A program made the position numbers and the translations under genes. A model generated the notes under the pieces. The model was given only the letters and a program-made list of their open reading frames with translations. It was not told where the DNA came from and did not search any database. Shown here one piece after another: positions 47,080 through 58,899 of a stretch of DNA of 64,000 bases. How positions within the stretch are numbered: position 1 is the first letter of the stretch; each line of letters opens with the position of its first letter. The DNA is taken from contig OW240916.1 of assembly GCA_933207985.1 (NCBI GenBank), forward strand, positions 136,531,036-136,595,035, read 5' to 3'. Source of the DNA: Pelobates cultripes (lineage: Eukaryota; Chordata; Amphibia; Anura; Pelobatidae).

Positions 47080-47375
47080 TTTTTTGTTTTTTTTAAATCT
47101 GTTGCCACAATGTCTCCTACATCATTGTATGTACTTTCTAAAGAATTTCTCTCACTGGGAGCCCAGTGGTAGGCTGAGAGCATTAGCTGAAAGGGAAAAC
47201 TTCTGCTTTGAATCTGGGTCCAAGGAGATGGCAGAGAGGCCAGGGATTGTGAACAGCACTATGGGTTTAAAACATATGAAAAATTGTTATTGCCAGAATA
47301 TGGCATCTAGGACTGATTCATACCATAACACTTCATTGAGTTGAAATAGTTATGGTTACCGGAGTATCCCTTTAA
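47080..47375. mobile_element. MITE half ending GGAGTATCCCTTTAA
   Basis: The right end at 47361-47375 resembles the GGAGTGTCCCTTTAA terminal repeat. The rest has an internal GGTTTAAAACATATGAAAAA segment. The left end is not clear. Confidence 0.4.
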
Positions 47376-47672
47376 AACCTAAAAGCAAGAACTTAATTTA
47401 ACATGTTGCAATGACAAGTGTCCCTATCTGGGCTGTTAGAACATTTAATACATTTGCAAAGTAGATTTTGTTTAAATGTGAAATAAAAAATATGTATATT
47501 TCTTAGGATATTTTCAACCCTACATAGAACTTTAAAATCAACTAAGTGAAACTTCTGAATAGGGGGTCTAACTTGGACAAACACTGTATATTCTGCATCA
47601 TCATTAGGCACCATTACACCAAAGATGCAGTGGAAATTTGATTATTAAATATAGACTAAATGTGGATTTGGT

Positions 47673-47678
47673 TTTATT
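47673..47678 (-). other. candidate PTAR1 poly(A) signal
   Basis: AATAAA on the minus strand about 410 nt downstream of the PTAR1 stop codon. It is the first clear hexamer I noticed. No cDNA evidence is available, so use of this site is inference. Confidence 0.3.
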
Positions 47679-48084
47679 TCATTCTGAATATAGTAAATAG
47701 GGGGGGGGAATGAAGGGGGCACACTAATGTAAGATGTGATAGCCTCACCCAAACTATTAACCCTACTGAACTACAGTTAAATATAAACAAAGCAAAAACA
47801 ACAAAACACTGCAAAAGGGGCAAACAATGTTTAAATATAAACAAGCAGTCTGAAAGTAAGAATAGAATTAACATGTTTAATTGAGAATGGTCTTGATTTT
47901 TCATTTAACTCTGGAAAATCCTTGTTGAGATGAAACCAATAGATAATAAATAAAACAACCTCCAAACAAACTTCCACGTAGGTTAGACATTTTGAAGGGC
48001 CTATAGCTTGTAACAATGGCATGTCGTTACCAAAAAAAAAATAAAAAAATATTGCACCATAATTAATCAATTTTTTTTATGTCA

Positions 48085-48436
48085 TCAGTGACCTAATAAA
48101 GATAGCAGAAATTTTTTGTATGAAGCAGCAAACCTAGATTGCTCAGTATTCTGGGAGCTAGATAAAATGCAATTAATGAACCTAAGCTCTGAGTCATAGC
48201 TTATAGAGTCTTGCACAGGAGCCCGCTTTAGGCGTTTTGTTTCTTGAGTGTAGCTGTGCTTGCTAGGATCAGTCACTCCATCTACATCCATGCTGTTGGC
48301 TGTACAGCTCAAGAAGCAAGTGGTAGTATGTGAATCACTTCCTGAGTTATCACCACTGTCCACATTTGTCACTTGTGGAGATGATGAATGAGACTGTTCG
48401 CTGTGCATTTGATGAATCAAGCCGAAAATCTGGCGC
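48085..48436 (-). CDS. PTAR1: PTAR1 terminal exon
   Basis: Acceptor ...CCTTTTGAAG, then G completing Arg, then RQIFGLIHQMHSEQSHS, a Ser/Asp/Gly-rich low-complexity stretch, MDVDGVTDPSKHSYTQETKR and a C-terminal helix ending SLLGH with stop TGA at 48085-48087. The final helix (RFAASYKKFL) matches the conserved end of PTAR1. The low-complexity region before MDVDG looks longer than I recall for mammals. Confidence 0.9.
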
Positions 48437-51400
48437 CTTCAAAAGGGATTTGATAAATAGGAGAGGGGGAGAAAAGAGAAAAAGTCAGAATAAATAAATA
48501 AATACCTTATGGTGCTAAACGGACAGCCCATGTATGTGCAAAATATAATTTGTTTTATAACTTAAATGTGGAATTATGCTAATGTTATCCATCGATAAAA
48601 ATAACAAGAGTTCTAAACAGACACTATGCAGTTTATAAATTATACTGAATACATTTTAGACTTCAATCTTAAATCCAAATTATCAACAAATTAATGATTT
48701 CTCCTAAAACTATTTAAAAGTAATTAAAATACATTTCTATGAGTAACTTGCAAAGGCACTGGAGCTTGTTTTATTCGAATAGAGGTAGATCAAAGAGTAG
48801 ATGTTGCCAGGACAAATTTAAATAAAGAATATGTTATAGTACGAGAACTAAGAAAAAAATGGAGCTAACACACACACACACACACCTACCTTAGAATGGG
48901 GGTAACTCCTAAATTAATATTTCATAGTACTTTAAGATTATTTATAATGGATAGAAGAACCAGTAACAAAACCACTTAGTTCTTCAGTAACTACCCTGGG
49001 GTTGGAAACAAACAAGGCAGGATTCTTTGACATCCCTATGGACAGTGAAATGGTTATGTAAAATAATTAATAAATAGCAATGGTTTTGGTAAATACATTT
49101 ACAATGTAATGTAATATACCTACACTTTAGGTATATAAACCTCTGAGATGGGGAAACAGGCTCTTCGCAATTTTAAATTAACACTAATGGCACTCAGACC
49201 ACTTCAGTTCATTGAAGTCCCCTTAAAGGATCACTATAGTGTCAGGAAAAAAAAAGTCGCTTTCCTGACACTATATAATCCTTGGGGGACACTCACCCAC
49301 AGGGTCCCCCTCCTGCTGGGCTGAAGGGGTTAAAAGCCCTTCAGTTTTTTAAATCCAATGCCAGGCTCCCTTGGCGCTGGAGACCTCTCCCCCCCCCCCG
49401 CCGACGTCAGCTCCCGAGTGAAGCGGAATGCGCATGCGCAGCAAGAGCGCATTCAAACAGTCCATGGGAAAGCATTTCTCAGTGTATTTTTTACATATAT
49501 ACAAATTATTGATGATATCCCTTTATACCAATCTAGATGGATACAAGGATTCTCTCTCCATATAGATATGCACAGTGTAGTGCAAGTGCATTTCCGGACA
49601 CATTTTTTCTGGGGCCACAGAGACTGTGTGATTCTATTATCAGCTCCTCTCCTGATATGTTACTAAAGAAAGAGGGGCATAAATAATGTCAGAATCTGCA
49701 AAGAGCCTGAATCACCTAATTCTCTGAAATATGTATGTTATGTCCTCCTTCAAGATTAAGGGAGCCCTAGCCTTAACGCTAGTTGAAAATGAATACATAA
49801 TATCATGTATTATAAAAAGATAAATATTTCTGAAAATTGTAATGGAGGGATATAGTACCATCTCAAACTTCTAGGCATATTAATATTCAGAAGCCTTTAA
49901 TAGCATTTTCCCCATAAACATTCCACTGTTTGAATCAAACATGGGAAGCTATAGCTTAAAAATAGGTAACCCACAACAGCCTTAGTCTGGTTTCCTCACG
50001 TGGTAGCAGAACAATTTGATATTCTATTGATATAATATTGTAAAGTGCTACAGAATCTGTTGGCGCTGTATAAATGGCAATAATAATAATAATATACATA
50101 CAGTCATGGGAAAAAAGAAGTCTATTGTTTTACACATTCCTTAGCAGGTCTAAAAATTAGGTAAATACAAGCTCTGATGAACAACACATGACATTGCAGT
50201 AGATTTATTTACCAAAAATAAAGCCAAAATGCAGAAGCCATGTGTGAAAAACTAAGTACGCCGTATGATTCAATAGCTGTAAAACCACCTTTAGTAGCAA
50301 TAACTTAAAGGCATAAAGAAAACTATTATTTCATCAGTCTCTCACATCGGTGTGGAGGAATTTGGTCTTCTTAACAACGTTACTTCAGTTCACTAAGGTT
50401 TTCTGGCATTTGTTTATGCACAACTCTCATAAGGTCCCGCCAGGTTACTTATTTTTTCATTACAATTATTTTTCAGCCATTTAGTTGTAGATTTGCTGAT
50501 GTGCTTGGAAGCACTGTCCTGATGAATGATCCAACTTCGGCCAAGCATTAGCTTTCAGATAGATGGCCTCACATTTAACTCTGACACTTTAGTACACACA
50601 AGTTCATGGTCGACTCAATGACTGCAAGGTTCCCAGGTACTGTGGCTAAAAAACAAGCCCAAATTATCACCCTTCCACTACCGTGCTTGACAGCTGGTAT
50701 GAGGTGTTTGTGCATTATGGTCAAACATTTTCACTTTGGTCTCGTCTGTCCAAAGAACATTGTTCCAGAAGTCTTGTGGTTTGTTCAATGCACCTTTGCA
50801 AACCTAAGCCATGCTCTTTTAATAGTGTAGAAGTTTTTTTTCTTGGCAACACTTTCAAACAAACCACACTTGTTCAGTTATTTTCTAATTGTACTATCAT
50901 AAACTTTAACATTTCAAGGGGCACTATAGTTTCAGGAAAAACAAACATGTATTTTTGACACTATAGTTCTAATATCACTATTTAGGCCCTCAGAGCCCCT
51001 GCCAGGAAAGTAAAAGGGTTAAAACTCACCTATTTCCTGTGCTGCGTAGGGATCCTTGCATCTGGCCTTGCCCCCAATCCGCCTCTCTGGCTGACATCAG
51101 AATTGAAATATTAAAAAGCTTGCAGGTACTGACTATACTTACCAGAACAACTACAATAAGCTGTAGTTGTTCTGGTGACTATAGGGTCCCTTTAACCCCT
51201 TAAGGACACATGACATGTGTGACAGGCCATGATTCCCTTTTATTCCAGAAGTTTGGTCCTTAAGGGGTTAACATGCTGAGGCTGAGAACTTTCTTCTTTT
51301 TCATTTCTCTGAGCATTGCAAGGTCTGACCTAGGGTGAATTTACTGGGATGTTCACTCCTGTAAAGATTGGCAACGGTCTTGAATGTTTTTCACTTTTGA

Positions 51401-54400
51401 ATAATCTTTCTCACTGTAAAATGATGGAACTTTAAATTGTTTGGAAATGGCCTTATAATCCTCCCCAGTTTGATAGGCAGCAAGAATGGCTTCTCTAAGA
51501 TTATTGCTCCTCCTTGGCACACCTTAATGCTCCACACCAGCAAACTACTAAAAAAAAAACCTTTGGCTTTTAGAGGTGGTCAAACTTGCTGATAATTAAT
51601 AAAGGACATTTGAGCAGCGGCACCTGTCTGCTACGTAGCCTCTTAATTCCTGTGGAAGCAAGAAGGTGTGTTCTGTTCATCGCAGGCTGGTTTTACCCAA
51701 TTTTAAAGATCTGCTATGGAAAAGATGATCGTTATGTCCAGATATGTAAAACCATAGTATTCAAAGAGGGTGTCATTTTATCTTCTGCAGTGTGGGACAG
51801 ATAGATATAAATTGAATATATATTCATATACTTTAGAGGCCTGCAATAAACAGATTCTATTAACATAACAACTAATAAAGAAATGAATGCTACTGCATAT
51901 AGGGCAATCATTCAATGAAGAAACAAAAAATATTTTGGAAACGTTCTGAACTTCACACATTCAGAGACTGGGTCCTTATAGTGGAGTGTACTAGAATTAT
52001 GGAGAACCTCATTACTTCTTAAACAAGAAACCTCCATAGAGTTGAGGATATATAGCATCCTTGGACAGCCTACATGAAAGATACAGATTGATCCCATAGA
52101 GCCTTGTCTCTGTTTACCGGTCACCCTTATTTACTACCTCTCCCCACAAGGTATTGTATAATGCTGGTATTAGTACACTGTTCAGAATGCTCTGGGGTTG
52201 TGTAATTGGGGATGTGGCTGAGATAGCCATTTTGCAGTAATTATGTTTATACTGTTACTATTATTTTCCAGCTTTCATTTTATTTATGCAGACAACCACC
52301 ACTGATCCAATGAAGACCACATGATGTAAAGAATTTCTACATGGTGAACAGTGATCTGCACAGGCTATGGATTTGTGAAATGATTCCCAATGCTCCTTTT
52401 CTGTACCAAGTGTTTTTCCTTGTTATCCACAAAAAAAAAAAATCTACAATGTTCACTATACCTGTGACACCAAAGTGTTTCATGTCCAGGGTAGGACTCC
52501 ATTAAATCTTTATTAAGCTCCATTTCTTCTTCAATCAGAGAGGGAAGATCAAATCTCAGAGGCTCCCAGTTACCAACTTCTTTTGGAAGACATGGATTTT
52601 GTTCCTTTTCAAAATGGCTTGCAGCTGCAGTAGAATGCTCACAGTCTAATAGTGTTTTACTCTGCAAAGACCTCAGCAAGAACTGGCGATAATGGAATCC
52701 ACTGTGATCAGATACGTGCATTGACACCCAATGTTTTGTAGAAGATAGCTCATCAACTAAAAGCTATGGTAAAAGAAAAAAAAAAAAACACACCTTTTAA
52801 TAAATTTTGTGATTTAGGGACATTCTATATCATTTGTGGACATTATATTGCTACCCCCTACCTTACTACTTATTGAGATACCAGCCAAGCAGCAACTGGT
52901 TTCTCAGCAGTTTTTTTTTTTTTTTTAAACATTATTTATATTTTACATTTTTATGATACAAGAGATTATGCAGTTGGTTTAAGTGCCAGACTGGTTCAAT
53001 CCTGAACCCAGCCATCAAAAGCAATGAATACAATATAATTGCATGCTTCTTTCGGTTTTAATACATATAGATATGTTTAAAAAAAATAAATAATAATAAT
53101 GAAAAAAAAATGACATGTTTATGTGATGGAAGATAATGATAATTGCATTAGCTATTATATTACTGATCCATTTAGATAAATTGATATTCACTGGGGTGTG
53201 GGAGTAAGCATAAGAAGAACAGTTTTATTCATATCAGAATCAATAATGCAGACATGTTGCAAAATAAATCAATGTATATTTATACACACAGTTTGGTACA
53301 CCTTACAGTCAATATCTGCACAGAAAGCACGTTCTACACTTCCATTCTTTTAAAAAGGGGCATACACGCCAATAGCATTTTTGGGGGATTTATTTTAATT
53401 ACCTGGAATGCCCTGGTTGTGCCTAGACAGCCAGGCACGTCACAGAAATTACCAATAAAAACTAAGCCTTTTAGAAAGATGAAGGCATCACGTAATTTTT
53501 AGCTATTCGGTTGTGCGAAAAGCTCAGTGATGACAGTTGTAGACTTTGAACGTTTTACAAGGTGCCCTTATTCAAGTGTCACATACTTAAAAATTTAGAT
53601 TGATACTAGGACTTTAAACATACTTTCACAGTCAGCTTTCCAAGGTGTTGTATAACCCAGATACGATGGGACCAAGAATTGTAATTGCTGGGGTACCGGC
53701 CTGCAGCTTCACAGCATACATGCATTTCCTCTTGCACAATTTCATGGATACAGTCCATTGGTGCTTGACAAATTCCATCCTTACTTTGTACAGTAGCTGT
53801 AGTATAACCCTGCTGCAGGTGCTGTAACACCCAACGCCTGTTTCAAAATAATTCATGGAATAGAGAAACCAGACCAAAATAATGATTTATAGATTATATG
53901 TTGATGCTTTATAAATGCCAGTAATAAAAAATAAAAATACTATGAAGTAGACACTTTCTCACATATGGATGTGTACAGCATTTGTGTAGTCCTCACATGG
54001 AGCAGAACGTGGCAGTATACCATCCTTGTCTGAGCTATATTTTTTGGAATATTCATGCAAATAAAATCATGTGATTAAAATGTTTATTTTGAAGGAACAC
54101 TAAGTCTAGATGGACCTTTCAGGTTGCTTGTGTCAGTTTTGCTTAAGTTGCACATGTGTTTAGTGTCCCTGTTATACATTTCACATGAGCCAGTTCCCAA
54201 ACCCGTACTGGACCATCTATAAACTTTTAATTAATGCAGTAGGCACACCATCAGCTTATAGAACAGTTGCACTTATCCTATATGATGAGAGGAACTTCTG
54301 TGATGGGATAAACAGCAGCTGACTAACCTTCGATATGCAGTTTCTGGATCTTGGAAAGCCAATTAAAATGGATTTAAACACATTAAAGAGCAGAATTTAA

Positions 54401-56810
54401 ACACCATTATTTCCCTTCAAAAGGTTTCTGCAACGTTTCAAAAGTTAAAATTGTATGTTATGTTTTTTTAAATGGCTCTGTCACCTGACACTTACATTTG
54501 TTCTGTTTCCTCTTTTTGTCCTCTTACAAGCTTGAGAAAAAGTGGAGCTTAAGACAAGTTTCACTTCCTTTGCCAAGATAGTGTAACTCTTAAGCACCAC
54601 CCTATGTCAAAAGTAGGAAAAATAGATAAGATAAAGTAGTCCCTGCACCCCAGCTTCAGTTGCCCCTTTGGAGGTGACCACGAGAAAGTATACATTTGAG
54701 GAGGTTTTGGATAGAAATGTCACTTTAATTCTAATTTTCATTTGGTATAGAGCACATATATGATATGCATTGTTGGTGTATACATCAGAGCACCATTACT
54801 TTGTCTAGTTTTAACACCACATTTTTTTGTATTGTGCTTTTTTGTTTTTTTATAATTCTTTATTTTTGTTGAGCAAAGGATTGACAATCATATAATGCCA
54901 TGTGTTACACATATCAACAAGAGTATTAGCATGGCATTTGGTGAAGCTGCACATTTTTCATTATGGTATAATATTAGAACTGAAGCTAAATTAATGTGTC
55001 CATATAGATTAAAAAAAAAAAAACAACAAAAAAAACCCTAGTTACGTATTTAGCAAGGCATAAGAAAACATATGGAGAACATAGTGTAGTAGCTTTTGGA
55101 TGCCCACTCACTATCACAGCTGCGTCTTGTTATGTGAGGCTGAAAACAATATGATGGTCTAAACATATATAAACAAAAGTAAAAAAGATAAACTAGCTTG
55201 GTCTAGCATGTAACAATTTGATAAGTTAATCTAGGGGTCAGAATGGAGTCCACTCTGCCCGAGGAGACCTCACAGAGAGAACTAGCGGGTTGCCCAAGTG
55301 GGAAAAGTAAAGTTTAGCCAATTCCCTGACGTATCCAGCTCACCGTGGTAGGCATGTGAAGGTTGTTGAAGGTAGCCATATCGGAGGTGTATTGTGCTTA
55401 ACACATTAATTTTACATTCTATATATTCACAATGCTCTTACAATAGATTAAATACACTTTAGCTTATCTAGCGATAGCACCAATTACTTTGCCTTTCACG
55501 TTGGAATTAGTGTAGGACCCAATCATATTGGGATACTGTGTGGTGGGAGTGGTGGGCTTAACACAATATGGCCATATGGTGGAACTGAATCCCCATATTT
55601 ATTTGTGGATGTGTGAGATTTTAAGTGGCCTTGTAGAAGTAAAAAAAAAAAAACAAGCAAAAAAAAAAACCAAACCCACAAAAACAGTATTTTTATGCAT
55701 GCTGTTCCTTAGTCTGTATCTTGGGTGCCTATAGCGTCCCTTTAAACAACTTCCTTAATTCCATAGCTGATGAATCCCAAGTGATGAATTAGTTATATAT
55801 GAGGTCTGTGTAACCTACAAAATTCAATTTTTTTTCCCCATATGATATAATGAAAACAAATCAAAACTGCATACATTCATACCTGTGAATCCATGTCTCA
55901 GGGCTTTTTGGGAACTTTGTCAATGCCAATTTTCCAAGATGTAAATCTTTAACTGGATTCAAAATACCAGATTGTATTAACTCCTTCCTGTCAGAATAGA
56001 TGTCACAAGAATAAAATGAATAAAAAATGTAGTAGAAAGGATTTTGATGCATAGCCAAGTCTTCAAGTAATCAATGCAATCTACTCTGTATCATAAGATT
56101 TAGCATTACATTCAGAATGTTTTCTTTTATTAGTTCGGAGTTCACCATTCCTACGCACACAAAGAACACATATTCTAGGCCCATTATTTAAAAAAATGTA
56201 TATAAATGTATATAAAAGCAGATCTTGATTGCTTGGTTAACATTTTTCTTTAGTTTGTTTTCATCTTTGTATGTCACTGAATACTATGATTTCTGAGCTC
56301 TAGCCTCAACATAACTGATTTAGTTGCCAGCAGATATAAACAATTTGTATCAACGCAAGTTGACTGGAAAAGGGGGAGAATTTACAGAGGACATGCTTCA
56401 CATTCATATTTAGTTGTTTTTTTTCTAAGCACGTTAGCGTGACTCTTAACCATCCCCTTTATATTGTAGCGTGCAGCAGTGCAACCACGAGACTATGAAG
56501 GTTACTCTACCGAGTCGATCATTGGAGTTCCTTTGAGATTCCTAGTTGCATACAGTAAGACTGGTTTGAGGCTGAACTTCACACACCTGCCATTCTAAAT
56601 CACTACATGTTGTTCCAATGGCAAAGCAGGCAGGGGAACATGCAGAGCCTCATCCTCGGCCTCACTATGAATGACAATGCAGGGGCACACCACCCCCAAT
56701 GTATGATGCTTGTTGGAGCTTCCAGCTTGAGTGGATTACGTACCTCACATTCCATGCTGTGGTGAAATCTGGATTCAATAACAGAAGTGTACAAGTCACA
56801 TCAATCAGTT
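48085..56810 (-). CDS. PTAR1: PTAR1, protein prenyltransferase alpha-subunit repeat protein (3' five exons)
   Basis: Five exons join in one open frame of 1040 nt. They encode about 345 residues of the C-terminal part of PTAR1; the human protein is about 400 aa. Visible PPTA-type repeats are PETWIHRRW, NYNSWSHRIW, SGFHYRQF and HETLWCHRR. The family forms the alpha subunit of GGTase-III with RABGGTB, a cytosolic enzyme that geranylgeranylates farnesylated YKT6 and FBXL2. Every junction has GT donor and AG acceptor, and codon phases agree across introns. The N-terminal exons, including the start codon, are not found up to position 64000, so the gene continues beyond the window. The last exon carries a Ser/Asp-rich segment before the conserved QETKRLKR stretch. 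Introns are packed with transposon remnants. Identification rests on recalled family sequence; the exon model is read directly from the sequence. Confidence 0.93.
48437..49223. other. PTAR1 intron sequence, no feature
   Basis: AT-rich intronic DNA with a short (CA)n at 48870-48886. No exon or element recognised. Confidence 0.5.
49224..49490. mobile_element. CACTATAG MITE half in a PTAR1 intron
   Basis: CCTTAAAGGATCACTATAGTGTCAGG at its start (split here as TTAA plus AGGATCACTATAG), followed by the inverted CCTGACACTAT. The downstream GC-rich core (GACGTCAGC, GCGCATGCGCA) and GGGAAAGCATT match 1860-1975. Confidence 0.6.
50015..50096 (+). mobile_element. L2-type LINE 3' tail
   Basis: ATAATATTGTAAAGTGCTAC and GTTGGCGCTGTATAAATGGC followed by (AATAAT)n. 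Short 5'-truncated copy. Confidence 0.7.
50917..51191. mobile_element. CACTATAG MITE nested in the Tc1 copy
   Basis: From GGGGCACTATAGTTTCAGG to GGTGACTATAGGGTCCCTTTAA. It interrupts the Tc1 sequence between AAACTTTAACATTT and ACATGCTGAGGC. Confidence 0.65.
51196..51267. mobile_element. 72-bp TTAA MITE
   Basis: TTAA (51192-51195), then CCCCTTAAGGACACATGACA at the left and GTCCTTAAGGGG at the right, then TTAA (51268-51271). Perfect 12-bp terminal repeats and a TTAA duplication indicate a piggyBac-type non-autonomous unit. Confidence 0.8.
52462..52763 (-). CDS. PTAR1: PTAR1 exon (LLVDELSSTKHWVSMHVSDH)
   Basis: A 302-nt exon with acceptor ...TACCATAG and donor GTATAG. It opens in phase 0 with LLVDELSSTKHW and continues through HVSDHSGFHYRQFLL, an acidic variable loop, EEEMELNKDLMESYPGHETL and WCHR. 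The upstream start methionine of the raw reading frame is not used, because the splice acceptor lies 36 nt further upstream. Confidence 0.93.
53624..53837 (-). CDS. PTAR1: PTAR1 exon (RRWVLQHL ... HRIWVIQHLGK)
   Basis: A 214-nt exon with acceptor ...TTTGAAACAG and donor GTATGT. It completes the HRRW motif of one PPTA repeat and contains the next one, RYPSNYNSWSHRIW. The stretch between them (QQGYTTATVQSKDG) is the variable loop of the family. Confidence 0.93.
55883..55987 (-). CDS. PTAR1: PTAR1 exon (KELIQSGILNPVKDLHLGKL)
   Basis: A 105-nt exon between acceptor ...TTCTGACAG and donor GTATGA. It begins with G completing the Arg codon from the previous exon and ends with AG of the Arg in WIHR. 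The segment KDLHLGKLALTKFPKSPETW is nearly invariant in vertebrate PTAR1. Confidence 0.93.
56744..56810 (-). CDS. PTAR1: PTAR1 exon (ELIDVTCTLLLLNPDFTTAW)
   Basis: This 67-nt exon starts after acceptor ...CCTTGTAG and ends at donor GTACGT. It enters with two bases completing a Glu codon and leaves with AG of an Arg codon. The peptide ends TTAWNVR, a conserved helix of the first visible alpha-subunit repeat. It is the most 5' exon found in the window. Confidence 0.9.
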
Positions 56811-57149
56811 CTACAAGGAGAAGACAATATTAACATCATAAGTATACCATTAACCTTCAATATAAGGAGAGAAATTAGTGGGAGAGCATATAAAAACATT
56901 TACAATGGGTACATTTAAACCATACAGAATCAATGTTCAGTACAGGCATATTATTTAGGTTTGAACATCTAATATTTTTCACTAAAATGTGATCTAACCC
57001 AACCACTAATTAAAATTTTAACTCTGCTCATAAAGTATTTTATAGTGGAGAGAACAAACACAGGTGCCAGGTCACAATGGTAATTAGGAAATCCAACATC
57101 TATATCAGTGTTAACAGCATTATCTAAGCAACTCTGAATGCTGAAACAT

Positions 57150-57445
57150 GACAGGACCTAGAATTAGCAAAGGGATTATGAAACCTCAATACCCTACCCC
57201 ACCCTCCCTCAAATTTAGCATTTTCAATGTATTTCATTTTTTATTCCACCCCCTCTCCCCCCATTTATTTATGATTTCATATATTATTTTAACACATAAT
57301 ACAGTAAAGGAGTTTAAGCATGCGTGGGATAGGCATAAGGCTATCCTAACTATAAGATAAGGCTAGGGACTAATGAAAGTATTTAGAAAATTAGGCAGAA
57401 GATGGGCCGAATGGTTCTTATCTGCCGCCACATTCTATGTTTCTA
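57150..57445 (+). repeat. dispersed retroelement 3' end, class unknown
   Basis: A short open frame ending AWDRHKAIL and the tail GATGGGCCGAATGGTTCTTA ... CATTCTATGTTTCTAT. I associate this tail with abundant frog repeats. No RT is present here. Confidence 0.4.
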
Positions 57446-58899
57446 TAATACAATACAACTCATATCATACAAAGTGGCATTATGACAATCAATGTATGCA
57501 TAAATCACATACAGTCGTGAGCATGGTCCCCATACATAATAAATAACTGTATAGCCACGTCACTTAAACAATCACTAAGACGAACACTGCGACTGCGAGA
57601 GCGATTACTACTTTCACTTGTATTATTCCCAATGTATTAGATAAAAACACGCTCTTTTTAGGGCTCAATATAAAGGGCAGTAACCTTTTCTATTAGTTCT
57701 CTATAAATGGATGAAAATATATATCCCGAGTGATAATTGTAAAGTAGCATTCCCCCCCCCCCCAATCTCCAATTGATAAAACAATTGTTTTATGAATAAT
57801 GCTTTTGTTGGAATAATTACTTGCTTCCAGTGTCAAGCAATTCATATTTTTTGCTGCCTTTAAGCAATGGGTAATCATAATATTTTATTTTTTTTTAACA
57901 CCTACCGTACGATTTATATTTAACAGAGCAGTTTCCGTTTTTTTTAATAAATGGTCTTCCAATAATATCCTTTACAGTTTTAAATACCAAGTCCCAAAAT
58001 TGAACTATTCTAGGGCAATTTAACCATATATGATACATGGTTCCCTCCTGATGTAAAAATCTCCAAACTGGAAAGCCTAACTGGCACCATGTACCACCTG
58101 TACATGACTTGTGTCTCTAAGATGTTAACACAATGTATGTTTGATTTTTAAAAGTGTACAATCCCAAACCCTATAATTTATGGAGATCGCTAAATCTTTT
58201 TCCCATTGTTTCATAGGACACGATTTTAATATCAAATGTATGCATGTTTAATAATTCCCTTGCATTAGAGAAAGATATTTTTTTTACTTGTACCATTGAA
58301 TGTTTTCTTAAGTAGGTTGATTATATCATTCAACTTTAATAGATGTTCCTTAAGAAACCCTTGAACTCAAAGCTATTTAAATATATCTTGTTGAGAGATA
58401 ATATTTGATAATTTTCACATATTTCCCCTATTGTACATTCCTGTTGTTTAGTCCAACCTCTTAAATAAAGGTCAGGCATTACTGTCTCCAATATTCTAAT
58501 ATTAGAACCTTCATAAATCTTATTAATTTTTAGATCTTTCTTTATACCTTTGCCATTCTTTGAATATTTGTGACAGTATTAATTAATTCTTCGTATCATT
58601 AGAACTTGTCTTCCTTCCTATATCATTCCAGAATAGAAAATCCAGGTTATCGATGCCTACTCTACTTGCTTCCAACTTATACCACGCCTGATCCTTCAAA
58701 ATCGCCAACTTGTAATTTAGGGGCATAGCTAGTCATATTCGCCTAATAGGTGTTTCTGATTATCGCATCTCCTATACCCCCCCATATGGTCTTTTTTGGA
58801 CAAATTCCTAGTATTTATTCAGGGTCTCTCCAGAAATAATTAGTAAAGCTGGATTCTATCTAACCATTGATTTGGGATTGCCAGTGGGATCATTCGAAA

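Larger units (their letters stand above)
50100..51670 (-). pseudogene. decayed Tc1-like transposon, transposase on minus strand
   Basis: The left end CAGTCATGGGAAAAAAG and subterminal AAGCCATGTGTGAAAAAC fit a known vertebrate Tc1-like family. On the minus strand, fragments of a DDE transposase are visible in shifting frames. In plus-strand terms CACTTTGGTCTCGTCTGTCC marks the first catalytic Asp (WTDETK). CACTGTCCTGATGAATGATC lies at the second. N-terminal helix-turn-helix remains lie at about 51320-51540. Numerous stops and a nested 350-bp insertion (50917-51267) make it dead. The right terminal repeat is not seen. It lies in the last PTAR1 intron. Confidence 0.7.

Noticed and set aside
52940..53020. 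tRNA-like stretch (GCAGTTGGTTTAAGTGCC and GGTTCAATCCTGAACC)
   Set aside because: B-box-like sequence is present but no acceptor stem or anticodon arm folds. At best it is a decayed SINE head, too weak to annotate.
54840..55400. Possible L1 3' UTR fragment (TTTATAATTCTTTATTTTTG)
   Set aside because: No coding part or clear ends; the similarity is limited to AT-rich phrases.
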